From Microvelia longipes (Eukaryota > Arthropoda > Insecta > Hemiptera > Veliidae), in NCBI GenBank assembly GCA_018340805.1, contig JACMZG010000008.1:24393257-24457256 (forward strand): a stretch of 64,000 nucleotides of DNA, written 5' to 3'. This document shows positions 25,813 through 39,948 of this stretch, one piece after another. The translations under genes and the position numbers were made by a program. Position 1 is the first letter of the stretch. Each line of letters starts with the position of its first letter. Below the pieces are notes generated by a model. It saw nothing but the letters and a program-made list of their open reading frames with translations. It did no database searches and had not been told where the DNA came from.

Positions 25813-25815
<3 letters not shown>

Positions 25816-27154
25816 TTCTAAATAAATAATTAAAAATTACTTTATTTTCCTTACTATTTTACACCTATCTCCTATTACTTTTATTTTCCCAAAGTTAACA
25901 ATTAACATGATCTATTTTTATCTCCAGACGGTGTATAATGTGAAGTTTATTGACTACTTATCAGGGAGTAAAGAAACACTTTTCTCCCTCAGAAATAAAA
26001 ATTGTTTCCTTTTATTGGGGTTAGATACAATTATATCCACTTTTTGGAAAGGTATCCTCTAAATTTATTAAGTAAACGGACTTAAGTACAGATATACTTA
26101 TCCTCTAAATAATATATATCAATGTACTGTTATACTTTCTCAATTATTATTAAAAAATACTTATATGTTTTATACAGCTTTATAGAGCTATATAGTTATA
26201 GTTCTTTCATAAATACGGAAAACAACTGTATCTGTACAAGTTATACGTACAACTAAACAAATGGTAAATATAGCTGAGGCCCCTGAAGAGGGAAATCAGA
26301 CAAGGAAGTAACAAACTGCTAGTAAGCATAGATTACTTGGTAGTAGTAATAGCTGTCTAGTAAAGTATAATAAAGTAATTATGTAAAATAGTAAACAGTT
26401 CGTATTAACTAGGAAACTTTCTTTACATAAACAATTAGGAATTTACAAGCTTACAAGGCATATCACTCGATAAAGAGATAATATTAGGCTGCAAATACAG
26501 TTAATAAGATGAGAAAAATTATAATACAGACCTGATTCACAGAAAACAATACAAACAGTAAAAACAATTAAAATTAGAAGGTTATGATCGCGAGAATAAG
26601 ATCAAGTTTGGTTCTTCCGCTGTAAAACTTTTTCTTTATTCTACGAGTTATAATTTATTTTAGTTCGCTTTCATCTGGTTAGTGTAGCGGTGTGAATACG
26701 TGTGGGTCAGGAGTGCCAACACAACGTGTGCGTATTTTATCAACTTAAAGTTCTATTCTTACAAGCGTGAGAATTGCACTGGTCGTATTGTTGAATAACG
26801 GAAGGAACTTAGCTACTGATGCACTTCGAAGTTGACGATACTTTAAATAGCAGTGCGTTGTAAAGCTGCATAATAATGACTCATAATTAAATTCCTGTTA
26901 TATAGAATTATACAATGCAGTATTATTTTATTAGGTACTGGAAAAAAAGATTTATTAATTATGCGTATAATGATACAAATTGAAGTAATGATGAAAAATT
27001 GAAGTAATGGCGCATTTGTTGTTCTTACAACTACGTTCGTACCTAATTTCAAATTGATCCAAACTTATTTCCGGGATTTATGATTTTTTACATTTTTTAA
27101 CTCATTAAGCATGTTTGAAGCAAAACTATATAGACCTATAAATTGAGTTTATTT

Positions 27155-27320
27155 TATAGTTTCAACTTTAAAGAATTTTTACTGAGAGCTACGATGACAA
27201 CGGTCACACACACACACACACACACACACTGACAGCCATCTTTGTGAAAACTACTCAGGAGGCCTTAAAACACCTGAAACAGATAATTCCGGTGACATCC
27301 CGGTTTAGGTTTTATTTTGC
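27155..27320 (-). repeat. Repeat family A, copy 3 (internal part)
   Basis: Inverted. It has GTTTCAACTTTAAAG, GAGAGCTACGATGACAACGG, a CA dinucleotide run at 27205-27231 that has grown within the element, TTTGTGAAAACTACTCAGGA, and ACACCTGAAACAGATAATTC. Confidence 0.75.
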
Positions 27321-30300
27321 AAACACAGGGAAAAGTAGGAATATAGTAAAATCAGATTTTAAGGTTATAGAAAAATTTATTTTCGCAAATTTAGTTTTTA
27401 AGAAAAATAAACAACGGTTAGCTTCATAAATGAGAAATAGACAAGTTTAAATGTATGCATTAATATACTTGAGGCAAGTTCACAGAGAACTAAAAACATA
27501 TAAAGTTGTATAGGTATTTTGAAATTTAAATTAGAGCTCACAGTCGCAATAGTTGAAAAGAAGGATAATGAACTAAACATGCAAGTATAGGTTGTATAGG
27601 TTCTGTTAACAGCCCTTCTCACGCTGTTGCTTTGAATGAAATACTTAATGAAGTAAGTAAAATAAATAAAAGAAGAAATGAAAGGTGAAAAAACAAATAC
27701 TCTTGGTTACTGAACACAAGTGAACCCTGTCTTGATATGTCAGACAGACAAAGAACAGGTTCTGTGTCTTTTGTCTAGAACAGTATGTGCATCTTGCAAC
27801 TTGCACTTGACAAACCGGTCATCATAACCACTACCATCATTTAAACTTACAATTGAAGCTATTAATTAGAAGTTACATAAAATGCATACAAGATATAAAG
27901 GTATGTGTCTTTTTCAAAATTACTTTAAAGCACCAACTTAAAACTAGGTAGTTAAAAACTTTAGGTAAAAAGTCTATCTTCTTACACCTTAAGTACGCAC
28001 TACGCCTAGCGACAAAAACATAATGTTTGACAAACTTTTTCATGTTACAATAATAAAATAGAAACATTTCTGAAGACATAATGAATATTTCTAACAAACT
28101 ATATAGTCCAAGAGCCAGAGACTTGTAGCATTAATATAGGACTAAAGTGAATAATTGACTCGTAGATATTTTTTTTAAATTGTTTACTTCAATTTTAATC
28201 ATAGCTTTCTTCAAGACATTTATAATTGATTGTACAGTAGTTTATTGTTTTAGTAGATTCGTCTAATTTGAATTAACTTTTAAATTACTTCACTTGTTTG
28301 GAATAGGAATTTATCAATGCCAAGATTAATAATAATACTACAGAGTTGATTTAAAAAGATGGCGGACTAGGTCTAGAGAAGACAAGCTGGGATGTTTGAT
28401 AAGAAGAAATAGATTAGAAACTGCAGCGTCTCTATCTCGCTGCATGATGTCATTTTGATTAATATTATTTGACTGTTTTTGTAACCTTAAATACCATTCT
28501 ATTAAACTTCTTGTATTATATATCAATTCTATGAAACTCATTCTCTTGTTTTAAATTCATTAAATATAAACATATATATTTTCATCTGTATATGCACTGT
28601 ACGTAGTATTTGAATATTTATATAATAACAAATTTACACGTCCCTGTCTACAAAATGCATTTATTAAAAAAATTGTTAAATTTTAAACTAAAAAATACCT
28701 AATTCTGAACCACAAAAAAATAAAAAAGTTTATAAATTATATTTTAATGACTTCAATTTTGTGTCTCTCAAGCCCAAGAATCTTTGACAAACGTTTTTCT
28801 ACGATGAGTTTTTTAATGAATTATCATTAAACTTTTTTTTATAGTTCACTTATGCATTTGTAACTCACATATCAAGGTGTAAGCAAAATCACAAAGAGGA
28901 TTATCACAACCATTTTCTAACTTATTACTACCATATTTGCTAACTTTTAAATAGATATAAAGGGAGAAACATTTCAGATACATATTCATACATACATTGC
29001 TTATTTGAAAACTGCATTAAATTCTAAGAAATTTAGTTCTAATATCACCAAACTCCGGTAATTTTACAGATATAAGAGGACATTAAGCATTTACATAAAT
29101 ATAAGGAGTCAATGGTACAATTAATTAAAATTATGTTCATACTAACTACACTTTGCAATGCTTAGACCATTCTTATTTTTAAAAGCAAAAGAAAAATACA
29201 TCTATACTTTTTTGTACAAACTGTTTAAAGTCGTAATGTAAGAGTTTCATACCTACCTTTAATTTATACCTTAAATACTTTATGATAGTTAATTTAAAAA
29301 TCACATCTTGTTGAGTGTTTTAATTTCAGTAAGGACAAGGTCTCTTTTTATGGTTTTATTTTAGATAAAACGACGCGTCTATAAGTTGGGTTTATGGTTA
29401 GAAATGCATTCCTTTGGATGCTTTAAAACCATTACGTACAAGAAGTCTTTTGTACTGCCAGGTCAAGTCTGCGTGATTCAGGTATGCGGGTTTCTATCAC
29501 CTGCTCTTTAAGGTTATCTTCAAGTTCCTCAGCCTTTTAAATGGACAACGTTTGTTATAAATGCGTTAAGTGGTGGTTGAGATTACGGTGGGCGCGTGTC
29601 CTACCCACTTCTAGGCTTACACCTAAAAGTAGTTATTACATAAAAACTGATTCCTGCTACGTCTCGCATTTTAATAACCCTATCTTAGCCAGATTACACC
29701 TTTACTTGAAGCAGATACTTTATAAACTTGAACTTAGGACACATCGCCCTCTACATCCCACTTAATCATCCTACGTAAAAAACCCATATATAGACTTTAG
29801 CAGAAAGTGACTCTACTTAGCATAAGACAAATTACCATTGTATTCACTTTTCATATTTATTTGTCTTCTTATAAAACCTCAAGAGATTTCAGTATAAATT
29901 TCTTTCAAAACATTCTTGATGTCTCCAGAGTTGACAAGTTGACGGATGATTATTCCGATTCAATGCGACTGCCGACCAAACTTTGTCTTCTTTCGTTTTG
30001 GTTCCGGGACAATAATAATAAAACAAATCGTTCAGGAATTCCCATTTCAGTAGAATAAAGCTCGAATATTTGTGATACAACAAAATGTTCAAACATAGGT
30101 GATTTAAAATTGAATGAGACAATTATCAAAGAAGCACTAAGCGATTTAAAAATGAGGAGTGAAAGCATCATGCAAATGAAATTTCTTCCATTTCCTCTTA
30201 CCGCTCTTTATATACTTACTATCTCTAAGTGCAAATTATCTTTTTAAAAACTCACTAAAATGAATAAAGTGATCAACAAAATATTTTTATTTCACATTAG

Positions 30301-32572
30301 TGAAATGGCTTAAGTACATTCTTCATATAAAGAATGAAAAAGCAGTATTGGTAGCTGTTAGCACTATTAGACATTTTATCCCAAATAACTTCGAAAGTAG
30401 ATCTTAGTATAATATTAGTTTCCTCTTTTTGTCAGGCAATTTTCTAAATTGTACATCATAGTACGTACTTTAGTTATTTTCAAAATGATTCACCGATTTA
30501 ATTTGTATAGAGTTTGGCAATGTCAAGGAAATATTCTAAAAAGAAGAGATAAAATAAGCGTGTAGTGAATAGAACCTGAAACGCTCTGGCAAGGAAAATG
30601 ACAATACAGGTACTACAGGTTACTTGTATGCTTTAGTACGAGGTAAGCATGACAATGAACTTCAACACACTGCATTATCCACAGTATAACTCTATAATAG
30701 CAACATCATACACTTTGTAAATATTCATTTCTATCCAACTGATATTCTTTAGTTTAGTCGGGTCTGTATTATGATGCCGGCCATAGTAAACAAATGCCGT
30801 AACTTTAGGAACAATACAAATTGAAATCTCAGGATATGTTTAATACATTTTTCTAGTTAGATTAGGCGTCAGTCTAATAACAGGTTAAGGCCCTTCTCCT
30901 CTCCATATTGTCCTTATACGTATTATTTCAAGGCTTGTAAAATGTAAATACAGCGCATACGAGTCGCTCTAATTTCGCATAATAAAACAAGTTACAACTT
31001 TAAAGTTTGTTTAAAAAACAGGTATTTTTATAACTTTGCTCGGCACAAATATTGAATGAAACTAGTTTCAATTAACAAGTGATAAACTTATTACGTCATA
31101 AGTTCTAGTAAAGTCTTGACTTGGTATAATAAACAGATGCTCATCAAATAATGCTGATGATTCCAGTGTAATTTCTCGTCCAATTTCGTGCTTAGAAATT
31201 CTCATTTCACTATTAATTTTACAACATAAGCTCAAGTTTTCTTAAGATATTCGCTACAATCAAGCGCTATTAGCCGAAAATTAAAGGCATGAAAAGAGCC
31301 TACACCGAATTTAATGTTATATGGTGATGAATTGATTTTGTCAGATTTCCAAAATATAAACACATTTCCCACGGCATAAATACGGGTCAGATTTGATGAT
31401 AAAATTAAAAACATGTTTCAAACATACTCTATGTAATAAAAGTGTTGCCATGTAATCTTATGTTAACATAAAACAGGTTACATGATATTTCTCTACGTAC
31501 AGACAGAGTAAACAAAGAAAGGATATTATTTACAATCTCAAACAAACCTTGAGTTACTATAATTTTTTTCTTTTTAAAACTACATGTAACTTTTACTTTT
31601 GTTTAAATTCTACTTTTGGCTAAGGAATCACGATAGTTAACACAAAAGTCGCAAGTTGTTTTCCAAAGCAATGGAATTGTATTGGTTGATTTGGGCAACA
31701 AAAGGGGAACTCAGCGGATGATAATTGTCTGATCAAGACAATTGTCTGATGAGGCAATACTGAGGCGTACACACGAACGGCACCTCATCAAAATTAGGTG
31801 GAATGCTCGCTAATGAAGTTTTAGTAGGCTGAAGCACATCGAATAATATGAAAACAACAGTCTAAAATAAAGCGCTGAGTCAGGATTACGCAAACTATAG
31901 CCCCGGACCCATGGAAGTCTGTACAAAGATTTTACAGCGTCCACGACATTTTTAATGCATATTTTAACAATATGTTGAATACTATATTTTATTTTAGAAA
32001 TTCGCAGACTTTAACCATATTAAACTAGTTAAGATCAGCCTCAGCCGTTTAGTAGTCCCTATGCATTTTAGCAATAGAACTTCACCTGAAGGTATATATA
32101 GGAAAGGAAATATGCACTGAGACAAAAAGTTGAATGGAACCATACTTGAATAAACTTTTTTTAATGGCAACTAATTATACGGGGTTTACAAAGGGCTGAA
32201 GTCGATTGACATCAAACAGAGCATTGTCCCCGGGTTAGAGTCATGCTGTTACGCATCCATGCGTTTTAATTGCTTTTCAATGTTTAAAAAAAGTACAGTA
32301 AGCTTAAATAGAATCATTTCCTCTTAGTGACAACTTTATTGTATGCATGGACATATATGGCAATGGAATCATATTACATAGAATAAAATAAGTCTATTAA
32401 TTAAATGATGTATAGATATTGTACATTCTTGTTTACAATTACTTTGATTGCTACTACTTTACTATATTTATTTATTTGTTTGTTAATTTAACAGCTAATT
32501 AAGCAACAAAAGACATTAAAAATATTTTGATGGCTTACCCCATAATCCTTGGATTGTCAGGGGATGTATATA

Positions 32573-32846
32573 TATAGAGATATTATCACTAGAGGGACCC
32601 TTTTGGTTTAATTTTGAAACATCGAAAAAGTAACCCGACCACTTTCGCTGATAAATGTAATAAAATAATCAGTACAAAATTACATATAACTTAGATAGCA
32701 TAACGTTAAAAATGACAAATCAAAACACTAAAATGTGCGGGAAGCCAAAAACAATTGATATATTATAACCTTTTAAGTCACTCTTAAAGGAGGTTTCAAT
32801 AAAGTTACACAGAGCCCTTGAGAGCCCAAAAATAATGTTTCACCAT
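32573..32846 (-). mobile_element. hAT-like MITE family B, copy
   Basis: Inverse orientation to the copy at 34153-34458. It starts TATAGAGATATTATCACTAG, and the body matches through TTTTGAAACATCGA, CGACCACTTTCGCT and GGAGGTTTCAATAAAGTTAC to GAGAGCCCAAAAATAATG. The distal inverted end is missing. Confidence 0.75.
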
Positions 32847-33322
32847 TCAATTATGAAAATTTACTTAAATATCGGTAGAGGAGGAGGGGGTGTTGGTTTA
32901 TTTTAGAGAGGCAATGTTCAGCAACGAAGTATTTGACTGATACAATTGACACTTCTACAACTACTAGTGGTTCTATAGCTCCTAACCAGTATCAATTGTC
33001 GTTAGAAGAGGAACATAATATGATATTCTTTTATTCATAATGATCTTATGTTGTAAAAATGAAATTTACGAAGGAAACTTAATAAATTTTAAGACAATTG
33101 ATGTAGAAAACGTTGCAATTAAAACTCTTAGTCAAACTAAAACAATTTAAAATCAACATAAAAGTCTCTAAAGAAAATAAAAAAAAGTTATACATGATGA
33201 AAAGTATTAAGAGTCTAGGATGTAGAATAACGACTGACCAATATATCTGGAAGTCAAGCAGTGCAGCCATTTAATACAAATATGAGTGCAGTTGGTAATG
33301 AATAGGAGAGAAAAAAAATTAC

Positions 33323-33440
33323 CTGTTAATCTGTTTCTCTCCGGCTGAAGATCTCTGGACAGATCTAGGAGTTGGTATAAATGAGTGAGATGGACTCGTA
33401 GATCTCGAACTAGATGCACTCGGGCATTTACCTTGCTGAC
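33323..33440 (-). CDS. sick: Neuron navigator (sickie-like), Ser-rich exon
   Basis: 118 bases, acceptor GTTGCAG, donor AACAG|GTAATT; two bases in, two out. It reads QQGKCPSASSSRSTSPSHSF, then IPTPRSVQRSSAGEKQIN. CPSASSSRSTSPSHS is typical of the basic Ser/Pro segment of navigators, where microtubule binding has been mapped in vertebrate family members. Phases match exons on both sides despite the two long introns. Confidence 0.85.
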
Positions 33441-34152
33441 CTGCAACAATAATAAGATTTACAAACTTATATGCTCAGATAAATATTTTTGAAAAAAATC
33501 GCTAGTAGATTTCTGAAGTCCTAATTAATAAAAAATAAGAAGTTTAAGAAAACATAGTGTCATATACTATAAACATATGATTCCCATATAAATAACCATA
33601 ACGTAAAATACAATCACATGCCATAGATAATAAATTGAAACAGATTGATAGTAAAAACAGAAAAACAAGTAAAAAATAACCAAGTATTCCTACCACATGG
33701 TAATTAAGAGGAATGATTAACCCTCCTCACGAAATTTTAAGATAAAGTTGACAATAAGCAAAACCTCCCTCTCCTCTATTAACCTGAAACTTAGGCCCGT
33801 ATTCAAAGACGTTTCCTAACATTTTCCTAACATTCTCCTAACTTTTTCCTAACATTTAACATTCTCCTAACATTTTCCTAACATTTTCCTAACATTCTCC
33901 TAACATTTCCTGTTTTAAAAGTTTTTAGAGGCTCGCATGATTTTATTTAGTAAGAACAAAGATAGTTAAGTCAAAAGTGATACATTGTAAGTAACGTAAT
34001 ATATCGCAAAATATCAATGTTATTAACTTATTACCTGGATTACGACACTTTGTCATAAACAACAATGCGGCCTTGCTTTGGCGAATGTTAAATATATTTA
34101 GAAACTTTATTTACATATGTTTTCAGTAACAGTAGAGTTAATCAAATACAAT

Positions 34153-34458
34153 CATAGAGATAATATACTAGAGGGGCATAGCCTATCTCAATACATTGAA
34201 AGGCTTGAACATCGTATTGGGGCTCTCAGGGGCTCTGTGTAACCTCATTGAAACCTCCTTCAAGAGTGAGTTAAGGCAATAATAAATCTATTGTTTTCGG
34301 CTGCCTATACATTGTTTGTGTTTTTAACGTACTACTATAAAAGTTATTGTAATTTTGTACTCATTATTTGATTACATTGTAAGCGAAGGTGGTCAGGTTA
34401 TTTTGTCAGTGTTTCAAAATTCAACCAATAGGGCCCCTCTAGTAATAATATCTCTATG
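34153..34458 (+). mobile_element. hAT-like MITE family B, nested in the Harbinger-like element
   Basis: 306 bases. The ends are CATAGAGATAATATACTAG and its inverted partner CTAGTAATAATATCTCTATG, with GAGGGGC just inside. The 8 bases AATACAAT occur on both sides, and the empty site is visible in the second Harbinger-like copy near 49052-49064 (CAAATACAATG). An 8-bp duplication with short inverted ends fits the hAT superfamily. Confidence 0.85.
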
Positions 34459-34680
34459 AATACAATGTTCAATTATTGTAACAGCTTTCATAAATAAAGC
34501 AGTATCAAGCGTTTCAAGTTTAAACGTGGACCAGGTTGTACGAATCCAAAGGGTGTCTAAATGAAGACCTGTTAATCAGTGCAACACTGTTTTCATTTTG
34601 CTAAATCATTTACACAATTTTGTTTTTCGTATTTTGTCATCAAATTCATTTTTATTTGTGTAAAATTTTTTGGTATAATA

Positions 34681-34746
34681 ATGGCTGAATTATTCACACC
34701 GGACCAACTGAATTTCCTCTTTGAATCGATAGCCCGCCACAAATAG
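34681..34746 (+). pseudogene. Myb/SANT-like fragment of Harbinger copy 1
   Basis: MAELFTPDQLNFLFESIARH, then Lys and a TAG stop. The other copy has CAG (Gln) at that codon, so this is a nonsense change. The product could not form a domain. Confidence 0.6.
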
Positions 34747-36149
34747 ACCATAGAAAATAAAAATCTGATTGTGTTCAAAGAATTTTGGGTAACCCTAACA
34801 GTTAGTATAGTAGTATGTAGATAGTTATTAATACGACAAAGTGTGGTGCGTAAATCCAGGTAATAGTTAATAACAGTTGATATCTGCGATATATTTTTCG
34901 TTATTTACTTGGTATCCTGTTTTGACTGTTAACTACCTTAGGTTCTATTAAATCGTGTCGAAGCCTCTAATGTACTTTTTAAAAACACGGGAACTGATCA
35001 TTTAAATTTCGTGCTTAAAGCATTTCCCTTCCTAAACCTAAGGTACTTAGGAGATGTTAGGAAAAAGTTAGGTTGTTATGTGTTAGTTTTAGGATGTTAG
35101 GAAAATGTTAGGAAAAAGTTAGGGTATTATCAGTCAATGTTAGGAGAATGTCAGGAAAAAGTTAGGAGAATGTTAGGAAAATGTTAGGAAACGTCTTATT
35201 TTCAGTGTTGTGCATGCATACATGTGCAATATAGATCACAATATAGATCAAGTAAATTAAAGGTTTATTTATTTATTTTATATTTGCCTTTGAAATAAAC
35301 AATAGTTGATTTTCTGTTCGATTCAGGTCATGTATACGCGCCTGTTATCATTTCCTGGTAAAAGCAAAAAATATCACTGCGCTACGTATATACTTTTCAG
35401 GTGCTTCTTGATAAAATATTACTTGTTCTACAATGAGCCCCTATTTAATTATTAGTATATAAACTGAAAATACCGAATTACATAAATTAAAACTACTATT
35501 CTAATAATTTAGCTACTAATTATGAAGCTACTTTAACTCTCTAACAGAAAAAGTTTTAATGCTAATTCAGATATAAAAGTTAAAAGTAATGTCAAAATTA
35601 ATAAAATAACGCTTATTGTAAATTTATTATTAAGTTTTGCATAGCATTCTAATAATACTATATCACACAGCAAAATTTTACAAGTAGGATACGCAATGAT
35701 CCAACACTATCAGTTTGGTACTTCCAACATGCTTAACTGAGGGTCGGATAAAATCTATACTAATAATTAGCCAAGTAACCAAAATTAATTCTTAAATAGG
35801 AGGCATGAAACCCTGAAAACGTTTCATTTATTCAATTTACTGAATTCTCTATCTAGACCAAGTAACTATTCAACTAAGACATAATCGATTAGTAGCAATT
35901 ATGTAGAGTATCGAGTAGAGAGTCGACTGTAGCTGCTACGTAGAGTCGGTCTCTCAGGCCGCTTGACAGCCTGTTGGCCTCTCTGTGCGGATAACAGGCC
36001 AGTTAATATTATTACCGCTTTGTGGCCACTTCATTGAAACTTACATGACGGCATGAGGTTGTATACAATAGACTTTGTAACGCGCAAAACATCTTCTCTC
36101 TCACTCATATAAAGAGAGATAGAATAAGAAGATAAATAAATAAATATAA

Positions 36150-36480
36150 TAATATAAATTATATTATATATTATATATAATATATATATTATATATATAT
36201 ATATTATATATATTATATTGTATTTGTTCATGTTTCTCTATATAATTTCTGGGGGCGTCTTGAATACAATTTTACATAGCTACCCTCGTTTATTAATAAG
36301 CTAGTTTAAATGATTGATTGGTTCAACTCTAATAAACTGGGCTCAAGTTATATATTTTTATATACATACATATCTAATATCTATATATATATTTTATATA
36401 TATATATTTATATATTATATCTATAATATTATATTTATATATATATAGTATATATATAAATATAGTTTGTATATTATCAC
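36150..36480. repeat. Two imperfect TA/ATT arrays
   Basis: 36150-36220 and 36355-36475 are TA with frequent TTA and ATT breaks, older and less pure than the other TA arrays. No function is inferred. Confidence 0.85.
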
Positions 36481-38624
36481 TATATAGGTAATATAATCTG
36501 TTTTAAAAATTTATAAGAAAAACAAAAAATTATAAAAAATGTATGTACTATTATAATTATTACATTACTGAGCCAGTTGTATGGTGTGTTCAAACTTCAA
36601 ATCATTTTAAACCCCCTACAACTTCCTCTTCTTTCCGGTCATTATCCGAAAAGCTTAATAAGGCGCAATTTTTCTAAAGACAATGCGCGAATATGTTGCT
36701 TGTGCTAGTATTTTGAACCTTACCTTCCTCTCTTATAACAGCACCGATAAATTGAGTGGCTAAAATTTTTCGAGATATTTTTCGTCCCGAATTGGTCGGG
36801 AAACCTCATTAAAATTATGTCTTTGGAAAAATCCCTACCAGGAAATATAAAGCATCTATTATTGTTAATTAAACGAAGGAATAAGTAGTTTATAAATACA
36901 TTTCCTCGACAGTGGATGATCATCGGTAACTGATATTAGGGTGGAGCTAGGTAATTAGTGCTTTTCATTGAATTTGATAATAAGGTGAGTTAATAATACA
37001 AGCATTGTATAGTTCATTAGTATTTTCTAGTAATGTTCAATCTCTTTTATATAACGATTGATGACTTATAATCCTTTGCTATAAACATGAACTAATAAAA
37101 CGACATGCTAAGTAGAGATAGGATAGCTTAATAAAAAGAAATCCTTCAAATGAAAAACATTAAAACACCAATGGTGCTAGATCCTTAAAATATATACTCT
37201 AAAATGTAGGCTACCAAAAAATAGTGCAACGTGCTGCAATTCGAATCCGATATTAGAGTTAAAATAACTTTTTTGCAGACCAACAAGCGACTCAGTGGGC
37301 GGACCTAGCCAAAAGATCTAAGGAGGGTTTCGGCTTCAAAGGGCCGAATATCCTTATATATTAGTTGAATAAACATATATTCTGTTTTGTGTGTTTTGAA
37401 ATTAGGGAAGCCAAGGAGAATCGACTTCTTCCCCTTCTACATCCGTCATGATTGGATATTCGCTCAGACGAAAATTCCTAAAATTTATCTAAGTTATGAA
37501 ATAAGATAATATAATAAAACTTGCTTCGTTCTTAACCAGCACCGAAGTAATTGACGCACCAGTTAAGATTTATTTGCGAGCAAAAATTCCGCTATGTTGT
37601 TAATAGAAAGGAAATAGTTGTATAAATACTACAAATTAAAAATCCTACTCTGTAAGTAATTGGATTCAACTAGTTTTTGAATAATTTTTATTTGTATAAA
37701 TATGGCTTCAAAGAACTAATTGTCTCACTGAACACTGTTACCTCACTGATAATTATTTCACAAATATTAGTTTTTTTTTATAAAAGTGACACCATTAGAT
37801 GTGATAACAGCATCTTTACGATACGTGATAAGATTTACACACGCGACGATATCAACAGAAGGTACGGGTTCGGTTCATTGACTGGGTACAGCCTGGTTAG
37901 AGCGGTACTAACAGACTGACTGACTGTCAGCTAGTATAGGGGAGGAGTAAGAGCACCAGATGGTAAAGTGACCCACACTGTATTCACATACTGGTGTAGC
38001 CCGTTCACTATTTTCAAAGTGATGTAAGATACCAATGTCAACGGTTACCGCAAAGAAAAAGGAATATTTTGAACAGATTTTAAACCATACTACGTAAGAT
38101 ATTTTTTTTATAATATGCAACAAATTATCCCGTTTGATTAAATAGTGCTTAGTATTTAACAAATGACATACGTAAGTATCATAATTTTTGAAAACTTGAT
38201 AAACTATACAGACTTAGGAAATCCAGCTGGCCCTTATCTCGCCTTTGCTCAGTAAACCACACACATACACACACACACAGTCACACATAGTCATTAATGT
38301 CATAATACTCATACATAAAAAATAATCATCACATATGCGGTTCTATCTAGCATATACACTGGTAAGTAGTAAAATGATTAAACTCTCGTGCCCCGTCTCG
38401 ACTCAGACTATACTTCTTTCTTATATTAATAACTATAAACATAAGAAACTGCAAGACAAGTTCTGCACGTACCACATACTGGAGGCGACAAAATGCAATT
38501 ATTATTTAATTTATTTTTCCGTTAAAATCTTAATTATATTCTTAGATTAATACTAATAAAAAGGAGATTGAAACCGTAACACTATGCAAATTCCGCTGAT
38601 AACCTCTAATTCCTTTTACTCAGA

Positions 38625-38730
38625 TATATATTTATATTTATAATATATATATATATTTATATATATATTATGATATATACTTATATATATATTCTAATAG
38701 TATATATATTATCATTATAAATATATGGAA
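38625..38730. repeat. Imperfect TA array next to MITE B
   Basis: Interrupted TA sequence that directly precedes the MITE B half copy at 38746-38859. Confidence 0.85.
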
Positions 38731-38745
38731 CTACTATGTAATTTA

Positions 38746-38859
38746 TTGTAATTTTGTGTTAACTATTTGATTATATTTATAAGCAAAGGTGTTCAGGTAA
38801 CTTTATCGATGTTTACAAATTTAGCCTATATGGCCTCTCTACTAATAGTATCTCTATGG
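38746..38859 (+). mobile_element. hAT-like MITE family B, right half
   Basis: Matches the right half of 34153-34458 (TGTAATTTTGTGTTAACTAT, AGCAAAGGTGTTCAGG) and ends CTACTAATAGTATCTCTATG. The left half is replaced by TA-rich DNA. Confidence 0.7.
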
Positions 38860-39633
38860 GTTTACTGGTGGTCTTAAGTAGGGATACCACCATAACAACA
38901 AAACATTTTTTTTATAAATGTGTCATAAACATCCAAAAACGAAGAAAGATAATAAAAACAAATATGATGACACTAAAAGCCAGTTAAGTATTAAATAAAA
39001 TTGTCCTTAGACAGCAAAAGTGTAGCGGAATACAAGGATCTACATTTAGTTGAGGAGTACTACTTTTAACATCATTTTAATTAAAAACGTTTAAATACCA
39101 TTTTAAAAAATTATTTACGCGCAATAATAATTTTGTAGTAGTTAATTAACATAATGTAAATAAAAATAAAAAATCTATGGTTGCAAGATTCGAGTGGTCA
39201 TATTTTTCGACTACGCACCGCTTTTAATTGTAGGAAAAAAAAATAGCTTTTTATGCATGGTGCAGCTAGTACTATTTTTATTATGATCATTTTAGGTTTA
39301 AGTTCAGTTAAATAATTAGTTCAAATCAAATTAGTTAGTATTATAACTATAATTTTTCATAACTATCCTTTGTTGATAAAAACATTAAAAAACAAGAGAT
39401 CTTCGGCCTTTAGCGCGCTACGTCTTCCTGTGTCGTCTTTAAGCTGTTACTTATATTGCAACAATATTAGCAAGTTCAAAGTTTTTAATTTGCATAAAAT
39501 CTTATATGTCCAACGATAATATCAAAAATAATACTGATAATAAAATTTAACTTAGCATATGTGTTAAACTTACATAGTAAAATGTGCTTATATAATTCCA
39601 GCCCAATCCAATCACATTTGAGGTTGAGTGCAA

Positions 39634-39700
39634 TTTTGCAATTTTTGCTGTCGTTATTGTTTAGTAAACCTAAACAATAACGACAGCAAAAATTACAAAA
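39634..39700. repeat. Long hairpin, 31-bp stem, 5-base loop
   Basis: The left arm has TTTTTGCTGTCGTTATTGTT and ends TTTAG. Loop TAAAC. The right arm is CTAAACAATAACGACAGCAA and what follows. One mismatch in 31 pairs. The stem is nearly perfect, so it is recent or maintained. The loop is short for a microRNA precursor. Confidence 0.85.
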
Positions 39701-39806
39701 TAAACGTAATAAACTTAGGTCCCAAACATATCATAAACAATAGGATTCAAGACATTAAGAAGACTAGCTTTTGTACCAAGTTTCATTTCTATCTTATATA
39801 TGTATA

Positions 39807-39915
39807 TAACCCACAAGTGGTTGCGATCAAAAAGTTTTAAGAACACTGGTGTAGATAACAAGAACCGCGTTGTTATTAGTATCTATATATAATAACATAT
39901 ATAAATTATATATAG

Positions 39916-39948
<33 letters not shown>

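Larger units (their letters stand above)
23696..33322 (-). other. Navigator intron (9.6 kb)
   Basis: GT-AG, phase 2; the largest intron seen. It holds repeat family A copies, a TA microsatellite, a CA run and a MITE B copy. Long parts (about 28.6-32.5 kb) are unremarkable AT-rich DNA. A minus-strand frame at 28338-28541 has no family match and its neighbours splice cleanly without it. Confidence 0.7.
33794..35197 (+). mobile_element. Harbinger-like foldback element, copy 1 (right end truncated)
   Basis: Begins GGCCCGTATTCAAAGACG after TTA. It then has about 100 bases of TCCTAACATTT/TCCTAACATTC repeats. The mirror-image array at about 35050-35190 (TTAGGAAAAAG, TTAGGAGAATG) ends at AAACGTCTT, so the last ~12 bases of the right end are gone. 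A MITE sits inside at 34153-34458. The short frame at 34681 (MAELFTPDQLNF) is cut by a stop after RHK. Confidence 0.85.

Noticed and set aside
28338..28541. Minus-strand 67-codon frame (NINQNDIMQRDRDAAVSNLF) that looks protein-like
   Set aside because: It lies in the 9.6-kb navigator intron. Exons on either side splice in phase without it, and I recognise no family. An alternative exon or old transposon is possible but unsupported.
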